Below, piece by piece: positions 33,507 through 41,854 of a stretch of DNA of 64,000 nt (position 1 is its first letter; the number at the start of each line of letters is the position of its first letter). Below the pieces are notes generated by a model. The model made no database searches and had not been told where the DNA came from. It saw only the letters and a list, made by a program, of their open reading frames with translations. Source of the stretch: Lewinellaceae bacterium (lineage in GTDB: Bacteria > Bacteroidota > Bacteroidia > Chitinophagales > Saprospiraceae); contig JACJYA010000003.1 in the NCBI GenBank assembly GCA_020636315.1, forward strand, positions 310,001 to 374,000. The letters run 5' to 3'. Made by a program: the position numbers and the translations under genes.

Positions 33507-33571
33507 TGTGCCCTTGAAAAAACCTGCCTCAGTCTCATTACATAATACAAGTCAATCACATTCAAATCGTT

Positions 33572-35950
33572 ATGAAAAGAACTCTTCTTTTACTGTTTAT
33601 TGCTGCACTCTGGCAATCCGGAAATGCACAACTCAATATGACGCTGCTTTCGCAGGTCAATTACAGCCAATCTCTGAACGATGTCTGGGGTTGGTACGAT
33701 GAAAATTCCGGAATCGAATATGGCATTGTAGGGCTTCGCAACGGAGTATCCATCGTCAGCCTGGAGAACCCGGAAGACGCTCAGGAAGTCGCTTTCGTTC
33801 CCGGGCCAAGTTCAACCTGGAGAGATATTAAAACGTGGGGCCATTTTGCCTACGTCACCAATGAAACCAGCAACGGGCTGCTGGTCATCGACATGTCGGG
33901 CCTTCCCGATAACGTATCTTACATAGAATGGACGCCAAACTTACCCAACCTGGGCACCCTGTCGTCCTGCCACAACCTTTACATCGATGAATTCGGCTAT
34001 TGCTACCTTGCGGGTTGTAACCTCAATGCAGGGGGCATGCTCATTCTCAATGTCGATACCCAAACCGGCGAGCCTCAGTTTGTGAGCGCCGGCCCTTCCG
34101 TTTATGCCCACGATGTCTATGCCAAAAGCAACATCATGTACTCCTCGGAGATCTATGCAGGGAACATGGCCATTTATGATGTGTCCAATAAAAATGACAT
34201 CCAGCTACTCGCCACTCAGCAAACGCCGTTCAGCTTCACCCACAACATCTGGGTAAATGATGAGGAAACCGTGGCATTCACCACCGACGAACGCGGCGAT
34301 GCTCCGGTTGCTGCGTATGACATTACCGACCTGAACAATATAGAAGAACTGGACGAGTACCGCCCCATCGGCACGATCAATCAGGGAGTGATCCCGCATA
34401 ACGTCCATGTCTGGAATAATTACCTCCTGGTTTCCTACTATTCTGATGGCGGCCGGGTGGTCGATGCTTCCCGCCCCACCAACCTCATCGAGGTCGGCAA
34501 TTTCGATACCTTCCTCGGTGGCAACGGGGGGTACAATGGCGCCTGGGGGCTTTATCCTTTCTTCCCTTCTCAAACGGTTTTGGTTACTGACCAAACTAAC
34601 GGCCTTTTCGTCCTCCAGCCCAATTTTGTGCGCGCCTGCTGGCTGGAAGGAGTCGTTACCGATTCCCTCACCGGAGCACTGCTCAATGATGTGGAGGTCG
34701 TTATCGATTCCGAACAGCCCAACCTGGGCACGACCGATGCTTTCGGTAAGTTCGAGACCGGCCAGGCCATCAGCGGCACCTTCAACGTTACGTTCTCCAA
34801 ACTTGGCTACCAAACCAAAACCATTGCAGTCGATCTGGAAAACGGCGTTCTGTTGGAGCTGGAAGTAGAACTCGCCCCGATCGGTTCCTTTGCCCTTACC
34901 GGACAGGCCGTCCGAAGCGCCGACGGCCAACCTGTCCCAGGAGCGAAAATACTGGCGGTAGGAGATATTTTCAATTACGAAGCAACTGCCGATGCATCCG
35001 GCAACTTCGCTTTTTCCGAGGTAGTCGAAGATACTTACACGATTTACGCCGGAGCCTGGGGTTATCAGTATGCACAGGTTGATGATGTCGTCTTGTCCGG
35101 AAATACCACTGTAACTATTGAACTTGCCGAAGGATATCAGGATGATTTCTTCTTCGATTACGGCTGGACAACCGATTACGAAGGCGCGACTGCCGGTTTC
35201 TGGGAACTGGGTGAACCCATTCCAACGACCAATCAGGGGGCATTCGTCAGCCCCGATGGGGATTATCCCAATGACCTGGGCACGCAATGTTATACAACGG
35301 GTATCGGCGGAGGCCAGCCTGGCAATTTTGACGTTGACGACGGGAAAGTGATCCTCACTTCGCCTCCCATGGACCTCACCGGCTACGAAAACCCCATACT
35401 CACCGGCGATTTCTGGTTCTTCAACGGCGGCCCTTTCGGCCAGCCGAATGACTATTTCTCCATCCGCGTTTCCAACGGCACCGATGAAGTCGAGTTATAC
35501 AATATTACTTCCTCTCTAAGCTTCTGGAGGCCGCTTAATGAGACCATGCTCATCGACTATATATCTCTGACCGATAATGTACGGCTCATATTTGAGACAG
35601 CCGACGATGCCGCCAACGGCAATTGGGTGGAAGCTGCCGTTGACCACATTCTGGTTGAAGAAGGAGAACCCATCAACAGTTTAGATGATCTTTCTGCTCA
35701 AAGTAGGGTAAAAGTATTTCCAAACCCGTTTGGACAAACGGCGACCCTGGCGTATGAGATCAATGAACCGTTCGGCAGTGCTGTCCTTCGGGTATATAAT
35801 TCCTTCGGGCAGCAGCTCCAGCAACGGGAAGTCGCCGGCCAGAAAGGGCAGGTACAGCTTGGCCAGGATCTGCCCAACGGCATTTACTGGGTGAAACTGG
35901 AAGCAGACGGACAGCCCGTGGAAACCGTGAAGATGGTAAAAGCGAATTAA
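33572..35950 (+). CDS. Choice-of-anchor B (LVIVD) T9SS cargo protein
   Basis: A 792-residue secreted protein. After a signal peptide (KRTLLLLFIAALWQSGNA), residues ~20-350 form the choice-of-anchor B beta-propeller built of LVIVD-like repeats (YGIVGLRNGVSIVSLENPED, HFAYVTNETSNGLLVIDMSG, SCHNLYIDEFGYCYLAGC, AHDVYAKSNIMYSSEIYAG). Two carboxypeptidase regulatory-like domains follow (LEGVVTDSLTGALLNDVEV; LTGQAVRSADGQPVPGAKI), then a lectin-like stretch, and a type A T9SS sorting domain at the end (VKVFPNPFGQTATLAYEI to LPNGIYWVKLEADGQPVET). It should be exported over the outer membrane and anchored or released. Ligand is unknown. Confidence 0.9.
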   Translation: MKRTLLLLFIAALWQSGNAQLNMTLLSQVNYSQSLNDVWGWYDENSGIEYGIVGLRNGVSIVSLENPEDAQEVAFVPGPSSTWRDIKTWGHFAYVTNETSNGLLVIDMSGLPDNVSYIEWTPNLPNLGTLSSCHNLYIDEFGYCYLAGCNLNAGGMLILNVDTQTGEPQFVSAGPSVYAHDVYAKSNIMYSSEIYAGNMAIYDVSNKNDIQLLATQQTPFSFTHNIWVNDEETVAFTTDERGDAPVAAYDITDLNNIEELDEYRPIGTINQGVIPHNVHVWNNYLLVSYYSDGGRVVDASRPTNLIEVGNFDTFLGGNGGYNGAWGLYPFFPSQTVLVTDQTNGLFVLQPNFVRACWLEGVVTDSLTGALLNDVEVVIDSEQPNLGTTDAFGKFETGQAISGTFNVTFSKLGYQTKTIAVDLENGVLLELEVELAPIGSFALTGQAVRSADGQPVPGAKILAVGDIFNYEATADASGNFAFSEVVEDTYTIYAGAWGYQYAQVDDVVLSGNTTVTIELAEGYQDDFFFDYGWTTDYEGATAGFWELGEPIPTTNQGAFVSPDGDYPNDLGTQCYTTGIGGGQPGNFDVDDGKVILTSPPMDLTGYENPILTGDFWFFNGGPFGQPNDYFSIRVSNGTDEVELYNITSSLSFWRPLNETMLIDYISLTDNVRLIFETADDAANGNWVEAAVDHILVEEGEPINSLDDLSAQSRVKVFPNPFGQTATLAYEINEPFGSAVLRVYNSFGQQLQQREVAGQKGQVQLGQDLPNGIYWVKLEADGQPVETVKMVKAN

Positions 35951-35962
35951 GGGCTTTTTGCA

Positions 35963-36012
35963 AGTTGATCGTTGCCTGTTGTCTGACGACAAACAACAGG
36001 CAACGATCAACT
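35963..36012. terminator. 20-bp perfect inverted repeat between convergent genes
   Basis: 35963-35982 (AGTTGATCGTTGCCTGTTGT) is the exact reverse complement of 35993-36012, with a 10-nt loop. It lies 12 bp after the anchor-B stop and reaches into the stop codon of the opposite barrel gene (ends 36011). It probably works as a two-way terminator; lack of a U-tract suggests it may also be a dispersed palindrome. Confidence 0.7.
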
Positions 36013-37135
36013 ACTTATACCAAAACGTCATCAGCCCGGCGGACAGGGAAAAAGAAACGTCAAAATTGCGGCCCGGAGCGGCATTGTTGGGGCTTACATT
36101 TCTGCCGGCCAGGTTGAGGATCAGCTCCAGGGCGGAGAATTCGGAAATAAAAAGGCCCAGGCCCATTCCCACCTGCCAGGTCCGGAAGCGGAAGGCTTCC
36201 AGGTTGAAACTGTTCAGCTCTTCACTTCGGCCCCATTTGAAGCCGGCAGTTGGGAAAGCCACCATGCTGTTACTCAAGGGAAGGTAATAGCGAAGAAAGG
36301 GTTCAATCTGCGAATTGAGGCCCGGTGCTCCCATTTGCTCCTCAGATGCTCTCTCCAACCCTATACCCATGCCCATGGCAAAGCGGTTGGCGGGGAAAAC
36401 CCCACCCAGTACGGAAAAAGCAAAGGTATTAGGACTGTTAAAAACCAGCCCTCCCTTAAAGTTGCCCCCGATAAACCAACTGGAGGCCCGAAAAGGTTTT
36501 TCTCCCGGCCCCCACCAGGAAGGGCGGCTGGCTTCTCCATCCAGCAGGATGCGCAAGGCCGCGCGGCCTTGCAGGCTCCTGGTGAAAAACACTATTTCAG
36601 GATTTTGTGCATCTTCCTGCTCCTGATAGCGGAATAGAAAAAGGCCTTCAAAGTTTACCGACGGAGCCAGGGGAAAATTACCACCCAAACCTACCGAGGC
36701 GCCACTACCATTCGCCGTTTGGCTTTCGCTCCCGGATAGAGGAAGCCCCAATTCTATTCTGCTCCAGGCATATCCGGCCTGAATAAAAATTGGCCATTTC
36801 GTAGCATTCCAATAATAACGCAACTGTGGTTCTATCAAAAAGCGGAGGTCATAAGCCTGGAAGAAGTTGCCATCAAGAGCCAGGTATGAGGTGGACAACC
36901 TGGACCCTATTGCCAGGCGGGAAAGGGGAAAGAAATGAAATTTTCCCTCCACACCATATTCATACAGCCGTTGTTCATTACTCGTAAGGCGGGAGTAGGT
37001 GTAAAGCCCACGGGCATCGGCCAGCCAGTTGCCAGGGCGAAACTGCGCGGCAAGCGAACAGGGCAAAGTGCAAGAGAGGAACAATAACGCTCGCAGGAGG
37101 CAGGCGATCACCAGGTTATACCTTTCCGGATTCAT
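36011..37135 (-). CDS. Outer-membrane beta-barrel protein, unrecognised family
   Basis: A 374-residue protein with a signal peptide (LLRALLFLSCTLPCSLAAQ) and strands of alternating polar and aromatic residues throughout, ending in FSLSAGLMTFWYK, as outer-membrane barrels do. Two halves of about 175 residues look alike in pattern (LRFLIEPQLRYYWNATKWPIFIQAGYAW and IEPFLRYYLPLSNSMVAFPTAGFKWG), each followed by a glycine-rich strand, which suggests internal duplication or two small barrels. Its ATG overlaps the uridine kinase stop by 4 bp, so the two are translated together. Function is unknown. Confidence 0.7.
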   Translation of the reverse strand: MNPERYNLVIACLLRALLFLSCTLPCSLAAQFRPGNWLADARGLYTYSRLTSNEQRLYEYGVEGKFHFFPLSRLAIGSRLSTSYLALDGNFFQAYDLRFLIEPQLRYYWNATKWPIFIQAGYAWSRIELGLPLSGSESQTANGSGASVGLGGNFPLAPSVNFEGLFLFRYQEQEDAQNPEIVFFTRSLQGRAALRILLDGEASRPSWWGPGEKPFRASSWFIGGNFKGGLVFNSPNTFAFSVLGGVFPANRFAMGMGIGLERASEEQMGAPGLNSQIEPFLRYYLPLSNSMVAFPTAGFKWGRSEELNSFNLEAFRFRTWQVGMGLGLFISEFSALELILNLAGRNVSPNNAAPGRNFDVSFSLSAGLMTFWYK

Positions 37136-37797
37136 TCCGAGCGCTTTTGGGCCGGCAACTCCTCTACGTTCAGGCTCCCGTATTTCTTCAGGTGGTGGCG
37201 CAAATAGCCGGACAGGACTTCCAGCCCCCAGTCAAATTTCTGATTGTTGTTCACGATCAGGTCTGCTTCATCCATGTAAGGCTTGATATACCGTTCAAAG
37301 GTAGGCAATACGTGGTGTTCATAACGGTAGAGCACATCATCCAGAGGGTAATTGCGCTCCACCTGGTCCCGTTTGATGCGGCGGATCACTTTGAGGTTTT
37401 CCTTGGCGTGCAGGAAAACTTTCACATCCAACAGGTTGCGGATCTTTTTAAAATGGAATACAAAAATCCCTTCTACGATAATGGCCGGGGCGGGCAGAAA
37501 GGTGAGCATGCGGGGTTTAACTGCGGAATTGTTGAAGGTATATTCCTGCCGCTGAACCGCTTCTCCGGCAATCAGACGGGCGAGGTCCCCGGCAAAAGCC
37601 TTTTTATCGATGGACTCCGGCAGGTCGAAATTGCGTACCCCGAGATCGTCCTTGTGCTGTTCCTCCCTGGGCCGGTAATAATCATCCTGAGAAATGATGC
37701 AGAGTTCCTTCCGGGAAAACCTTTCCCGAAGGTGGTTGATGAAAGTAGTTTTCCCGGAGCCACTACCTCCTGTTATCCCGATTATCAGTGGTTTCAT
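37132..37797 (-). CDS. udk: Uridine kinase
   Basis: A 221-residue P-loop kinase of the Udk/phosphoribulokinase family: Walker A GITGGSGSGKTTFINHL, then CIISQDDYYRPREEQ, NFDLPESIDKKAF, IIVEGIFVFHF and a lid region with RRIKRDQVERNYPLDDVLYRYEHHVLPTFERYI. It phosphorylates uridine and cytidine for pyrimidine salvage. The start at 37797 (MKPLIIG) places the P-loop right at the N-terminus; upstream in-frame codons would overlap the divergent transporter promoter. The opposite gene is a NupC nucleoside transporter, which fits a salvage role. Confidence 0.92.
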   Translation of the reverse strand: MKPLIIGITGGSGSGKTTFINHLRERFSRKELCIISQDDYYRPREEQHKDDLGVRNFDLPESIDKKAFAGDLARLIAGEAVQRQEYTFNNSAVKPRMLTFLPAPAIIVEGIFVFHFKKIRNLLDVKVFLHAKENLKVIRRIKRDQVERNYPLDDVLYRYEHHVLPTFERYIKPYMDEADLIVNNNQKFDWGLEVLSGYLRHHLKKYGSLNVEELPAQKRSE

Positions 37798-37820
37798 AAA
37801 TGCCGCAGTGCTGGTTTTCA

Positions 37821-37828
37821 CAAAGGTA
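37821..37828 (-). promoter_or_regulatory. -7 element of udk
   Basis: TACCTTTG on the minus strand, exact TAnnTTTG, 23 bp before the udk start codon. Confidence 0.45.
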
Positions 37829-37875
37829 GTATTTTGAAAGCGGAAGTCGGAAAGGGGGAAAAGGTAAAACTTTAT

Positions 37876-37883
37876 TACTTTTG
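37876..37883 (+). promoter_or_regulatory. -7 element of the nupC-like gene
   Basis: TACTTTTG on the plus strand, exact TAnnTTTG, 72 bp before the ATG at 37948. With the udk element it forms a divergent promoter pair. Confidence 0.45.
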
Positions 37884-37947
37884 GACGTTCGCTTACACGG
37901 GCGTGTGGATGGCTGTCTCCTTTCCACCCCCTCAAAAGAAATTGACC

Positions 37948-39276
37948 ATGGAATTTCTCGTAGGGTTACTGCGCGGCATGCTGGGAGTTTTTGTACTGCT
38001 TGGCGTTTGTTATCTGTTGAGCGCCAACCGGAAGGCTATCCAATGGAAGGTTATCGGTGTTGGAGTGGCCATGCAGGTAGTGCTGGCAATTGCCATCTTA
38101 AAGGTTCCTTTGGTAAAATCGGCATTCGCTTTCATCGCCAGTTTTTTCGTTGTTGTCCTCGATTTTACTGAAGCCGGCGCCGATTTCGTACTGGGCAGTT
38201 GGCCGGAAGTTGTTCAGGTCAGCGATGGCATATCGGGAGGTATGGTAACAGTAGGCTACATCTTCGCATTTAAGGTTTTGCCGACCATTATCTTTTTCTC
38301 TGCTCTTTCTTCCGTCCTTTACTATCTGGGCATCCTGCAGATAATCATCAAAGGCTTTGCCTGGCTGATGACGCGCACCATGAAACTCACAGGGGCAGAA
38401 AGCCTGGCCGCCGCCGCCAACGTTTTCATCGGGCAAACAGAAGCTCCCCTCGTCATTAAGCCCTATCTGGAAGATATGTCCAAATCGGAAATCCTCTGCC
38501 TGATGACCGGCGGCATGGCTACGATTGCCGGCGGAGTTTTCGCCGCCTATGTCGGTTTTCTTGGAGGTTCTGACCCTGTGGCAAAACAGCTGTTCGCCAC
38601 CCACCTGCTCACCGCATCCATCATATCGGCTCCGGCGGCCATCGTTGCGGCGAAGATGTTGTTCCCGGAGACCAGGGAGGTCGATATGGAACATCAAAAA
38701 CTGGACATCCCGAAACAGGATGTAGGCAACAACTTACTGGATGCGATCTCCCGGGGAACTACCGACGGGTTGCGCCTGGCTGTCAATGTGGGGGCGATGT
38801 TGCTGGTATTCACCGCTTTTATCGCCATGCTCAACTACATTCTGATCAACGGAGTAGGCAGTTGGTCGGGGCTGAACGATTATGTGGTGCAACAGACAGA
38901 CGGGCGCTTTGAGGGATTCAATATGGAATACCTCCTCGGTATCATTTTTGCTCCGGTTGCCTGGCTGTTAGGGGTACATTCGAACGACATCCTGCTGGTG
39001 GGGCAATTGCTGGGGCTGAAAACCACCCTCAACGAATTTTTTGCTTACGCTGCACTGGAAGGCTTAAAAGATCAGATGAGTTACAAGTCTCTGCTTATTT
39101 CAACCTATGCCCTCTGCGGCTTCGCCAATTTTGCCTCCATCGGCATACAGATCGGCGGCATCGGCGCTATAGCCCCCGGCCAGCGCAAAACCCTTACTGA
39201 GTTCGGTATCAAGGCTTTGATCGGAGGCACGGTGGCCTGTTTCCTCACGGCCGCCATTGCGGGGGTGTTGTTTTAA
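37948..39276 (+). CDS. nupC: NupC/CNT-family nucleoside transporter
   Basis: A 442-residue transporter with about ten membrane segments. Family motifs are KVLPTIIFFSALSSVLYYLGILQ, GAESLAAAANVFIGQTEAPLVIKPYL (the QTEAPL substrate/cation loop), TGGMATIAGGVFAAYVGF, TASIISAPAAIVAAK, and the late ALCGFANFASIGIQIGGIGAIAP. It imports nucleosides with a cation. The ATG at 37948 fits the family length; an in-frame ATG at 37909 would add 13 residues and cannot be excluded. Divergent from udk, forming a nucleoside uptake-salvage pair. Confidence 0.93.
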   Translation: MEFLVGLLRGMLGVFVLLGVCYLLSANRKAIQWKVIGVGVAMQVVLAIAILKVPLVKSAFAFIASFFVVVLDFTEAGADFVLGSWPEVVQVSDGISGGMVTVGYIFAFKVLPTIIFFSALSSVLYYLGILQIIIKGFAWLMTRTMKLTGAESLAAAANVFIGQTEAPLVIKPYLEDMSKSEILCLMTGGMATIAGGVFAAYVGFLGGSDPVAKQLFATHLLTASIISAPAAIVAAKMLFPETREVDMEHQKLDIPKQDVGNNLLDAISRGTTDGLRLAVNVGAMLLVFTAFIAMLNYILINGVGSWSGLNDYVVQQTDGRFEGFNMEYLLGIIFAPVAWLLGVHSNDILLVGQLLGLKTTLNEFFAYAALEGLKDQMSYKSLLISTYALCGFANFASIGIQIGGIGAIAPGQRKTLTEFGIKALIGGTVACFLTAAIAGVLF

Positions 39277-39339
39277 GTTTGTTGAGTTGATCGGTTGACG
39301 GGTTGATTAGTTACCATACACCACCAACCGATAAACTAC

Positions 39340-39879
39340 CTACCGCCCCACTTCAGCCAACACGCGGCTGATCTGCTTGCGGTGCCGCTCAAAGTGCCCG
39401 TCAAAGAACCGAACCATGCCTTCCAGGCTCATCCGGCCGGCAAAGGGGTGGCGGTAAATGGACTTTCCGAACAACTCCGGCGGAAGGTTTTCCAGGTATG
39501 AACGCAGCTCCTTTCGGTTAGCCAGCCAGCGCCCCGAGACTTCCCTGAAATCAGACTGGGCCGGCAATACATCATCTCCCACCCCGGGAGGCGCCTTGAA
39601 CTTGAACGGCAGGATAAAGTAGAAATTCAACAGGGAGGCCCGCCAGGCGCTCATAAGGCCGGCGGATTTCAATTCCGGGTCAAAGCTCAGTTTTTTCCGG
39701 ACGTATTTTACGGAGCCCTCTTCCGCCAGGATCAGATGATGCATGACCTGTAGGGCCGACCAGCCACCGTCGGCAGGCTTGTTGTTGAGGATTTCATTGT
39801 CATAATTGGAAAGTTCGTCCAGAAGGCGCTGGAGGCGCTGATCCATCTTGTTCAACCGCCGGTCTAATGATGATGTCAT
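39340..39879 (-). CDS. DinB-like four-helix metal-binding protein
   Basis: A 179-residue DinB/YfiT superfamily protein. Helices are clear; candidate metal ligands are the histidine of WSALQVMHHLILAE (helix 2) and those of DGHFERHRKQI (helix 4). WSALQVMHHL is the standard DinB core motif. Members include thiol-dependent transferases for low-molecular-weight thiols; the substrate here is unknown. It stands alone, divergent from the NUDIX gene. Confidence 0.85.
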   Translation of the reverse strand: MTSSLDRRLNKMDQRLQRLLDELSNYDNEILNNKPADGGWSALQVMHHLILAEEGSVKYVRKKLSFDPELKSAGLMSAWRASLLNFYFILPFKFKAPPGVGDDVLPAQSDFREVSGRWLANRKELRSYLENLPPELFGKSIYRHPFAGRMSLEGMVRFFDGHFERHRKQISRVLAEVGR

Positions 39880-39991
39880 AAACTCAGGTGTTTTGAAGCG
39901 TCTATTTTCAATGAAAGTAGCGAAATAACGCCATTTTCCGAGTTCTTTGCCCGCTTTTCGGACAGATGGTTTTTATTTGCAGAAAAAAATT

Positions 39992-40543
39992 ATGCAAAAC
40001 CCATGGAAAACGCTCTCCAGTGAAGTAGTATATGATAACTCCTGGATACAGGTCACCCATCACGAGGTCATCACCCCAACCGGGACGGATGGCATTTACG
40101 GCCTGGTGCATTTCAAAAACCTCGCTATTGGCATCGTTCCTTTGGATGAGGAAGAAAACACATGGCTGGTGGGGCAATACCGCTTTGCCCTCAAAAAGTA
40201 CACCTGGGAAATACCGGAGGGCGGCAGCCCCATCGGCCTCGAAGGCCCACTGGAAAGCGCCAGAAGAGAATTGATGGAAGAAACCGGTATCCGGGCCCGG
40301 GAATGGACCAAGATACTTGACTTACACAATTCAAACTCCGTGACGGACGAAACCGGAATGGTTTTCCTCGCCCGGGGCCTCCGGTTCGGAGAAGCGGCTC
40401 CGGAGGAGACCGAAGACCTGCGGGTGAAAAAGGTCCCTTTCCGGGAAGCGCTGGAGATGGTCTTCCGCGGGGAGATCACGGACGCCCTGTCGCAACTGGG
40501 GCTGATGCGGGTGGGGTATTTGCTGAAGGGGAATGAGTTGTAG
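39992..40543 (+). CDS. NUDIX hydrolase, ADP-ribose pyrophosphatase-like
   Basis: A 183-residue NUDIX enzyme with a full Nudix box: Gly, five residues, Glu, seven residues, then RELMEETGI. The upstream context WEIPEGGSP and downstream LHNSNSVTDETGMVFLARGL resemble ADP-ribose/GDP-mannose pyrophosphatases. It would hydrolyse a nucleoside diphosphate linked to another group, with Mg2+. The ATG at 39992 (MQNPWKTLSSEVVYDNSWI) gives the normal family start. Confidence 0.9.
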   Translation: MQNPWKTLSSEVVYDNSWIQVTHHEVITPTGTDGIYGLVHFKNLAIGIVPLDEEENTWLVGQYRFALKKYTWEIPEGGSPIGLEGPLESARRELMEETGIRAREWTKILDLHNSNSVTDETGMVFLARGLRFGEAAPEETEDLRVKKVPFREALEMVFRGEITDALSQLGLMRVGYLLKGNEL

Positions 40544-40631
40544 TTGTTGGAGTGTGGATTGTTGGATTGTTGGGCGAGAAAGTGTGCCTATTTGTGAGAA
40601 AAAACAGGAAATCAATTAAAACACTTGGATT

Positions 40632-41129
40632 ATGCATCCCATTTATGGCCTACTCGGTGACCCCACCGCTTTTCTGGATCGCTTATTTGCTGCCCTGAAA
40701 GAAAAAAACATCGAGGTATCCATCTACGAGCTGGACCACCTCTGCTACCGGGTGGAGAGCCGGGAGCGGTACGAGGAGCTGAAAGGGGCGCTTTCCGGCC
40801 TGGGTGATCTGCTCTCCGAAAAGGAGATTGGCGGCCGGCCCATTGCGGCCTTCAGGCTGAAGGAGCCAATCATATACAAAAACCGCCGGATCTGGTGCCT
40901 GGAATTGCCCGCTCCCAAGGAAGGCAGCCCCTACCCTGAAGGTTATGAACACGCCGAGTTTGTGATCAAACAGTGTTTCCCTGATTTTATCGGCCAGCAC
41001 CAGGGAACAGATTTTGACACCAAAGCGCTGAGCAAACACATCAACCCTGAAGTACGCCTGCAGTTTAAGGGGTTCAGCGTTAAGTTTCACCGCCAGAGTT
41101 TGGAGTATGTGATCCGGTATTTGGAGTAA
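40632..41129 (+). CDS. YecM-like VOC-superfamily protein
   Basis: A 165-residue protein with the YecM pattern: YELDHLCYRVESRERYEELKGAL, GGRPIAAFRLKEPI, and LELPAPKEGSPYPEGYEHAEFVI, which supplies the conserved His/Glu ligands of vicinal-oxygen-chelate folds. YecM is presumed to bind a metal, but its reaction is not known. A T/G-rich spacer (TGTTGGAGTGTGGATTGTTGG) precedes it; a strong hairpin follows at 41148-41180. Confidence 0.82.
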   Translation: MHPIYGLLGDPTAFLDRLFAALKEKNIEVSIYELDHLCYRVESRERYEELKGALSGLGDLLSEKEIGGRPIAAFRLKEPIIYKNRRIWCLELPAPKEGSPYPEGYEHAEFVIKQCFPDFIGQHQGTDFDTKALSKHINPEVRLQFKGFSVKFHRQSLEYVIRYLE

Positions 41130-41147
41130 AATTCAACCGGCCCGGAA

Positions 41148-41180
41148 AAACCTTTGAGGTTTCGGAAACCTCAAAGGTTT
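41148..41180 (+). terminator. 15-bp perfect hairpin after the YecM-like gene
   Basis: AAACCTTTGAGGTTT (41148-41162), loop CGG, then its exact reverse complement (41166-41180). The last 21 bases recur after pgk at 44192-44212, so this is a reused terminator-like repeat. 41181-41376 shows nothing else. Confidence 0.65.
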
Positions 41181-41373
41181 CCAATAGGTATTATGCCACC
41201 ACTAAGAGCCTGTCGGAGCAGTGTTGGTAAGGCCTGGTGCTAGGTTTTTGTCAAACATCCTATTCTGTCTTCAGTTTTTCCCATTTTTCCTGGAGCCGTG
41301 GGAGGTTGATAGCCACAAAAGAAAAGAGGGAGGGCGGCGCAAATTACGGGCCACCTGAAGGTAGCCCGTCCGA

Positions 41374-41407
41374 AATAAAAAAAGGTGAAACGCTTTGCGC
41401 TTCACCT
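41374..41407 (-). terminator. Intrinsic terminator of tRNA-Glu
   Basis: On the minus strand an 11-bp stem (AGGTGAAGCGC with one G-T wobble), loop AAA, then TTTTTTTATTT. Stem at 41383-41407; placed 7 bp after the tRNA 3' end. Confidence 0.85.
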
Positions 41408-41413
41408 CTAAAT

Positions 41414-41488
41414 TGGTAGCCCGTACGGGAATCGAACCCGTGTTTCAGGAATGAAAATCCTGCGTCCTAACCCCTAGACGAACGGGCC
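41414..41488 (-). tRNA. tRNA-Glu (anticodon TTC)
   Basis: A 75-nt cloverleaf including an encoded CCA. Acceptor GGCCCGT pairs with ACGGGCT (first pair G-T); D arm GTCTAGGGGTTAGGAC; anticodon arm CAGGA-TTTTCAT-TCCTG with anticodon TTC; T arm ACGGG-TTCGATT-CCCGT. It has its own promoter (41529-41557) and terminator (41374-41407), so it forms a single-gene transcript. Confidence 0.97.
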
Positions 41489-41528
41489 GATTGTTTGAAT
41501 TCAGGAAACTTTTTCCCTAAAGCGGATG

Positions 41529-41557
41529 CAAATATAGGTTCTTTCTAAAAAAAGCAA
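41529..41557 (-). promoter_or_regulatory. Promoter of tRNA-Glu
   Basis: Minus-strand TTG (41555-41557), 18-bp spacer, TATATTTG (41529-41536): a full Bacteroidota promoter. Predicted transcription start is about 34 bp before the tRNA 5' end. Confidence 0.75.
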
Positions 41558-41580
41558 AATATATTCGGCGAACTTTTTTC

Positions 41581-41588
41581 TACCTTTG
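41581..41588 (+). promoter_or_regulatory. Candidate -7 element for gap with a long leader
   Basis: TACCTTTG, exact TAnnTTTG, in the 365-bp space between tRNA-Glu and gap. No clear -33 TTG. If used, the gap mRNA has a leader of about 260 nt with no reading frame of note. Confidence 0.35.
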
Positions 41589-41854
41589 TGGTCCGATTAA
41601 AAGAAATACAGGTTTCATAACCCTTATGGACATAAAATGGTTCATAAAATGAAAAATATAACCCCCATTGAGCAACGAATGCGCCGCGATTATTGTTATT
41701 TTTACACTAAGTGAGTATAACTGAGGGAGCGGAAGAAGACAATGGATATTTGCATGCGATCACAAATGTGCATCGTACCTGATAAACGAGACCAACGATC
41801 TATTTCCTGAGTTTTAGCCAGGAAAATTTTCAGAATACAAAATCACATAAAACC

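Noticed and set aside
34205..35287. 360-codon frame antisense to the anchor-B protein
   Set aside because: Composition only; the sense gene has repeats and a sorting domain.
37147..37947. Long N-terminal extension of the NupC reading frame
   Set aside because: The frame is open but lies antisense to udk and has no similarity to transporters; the protein is complete from 37948.
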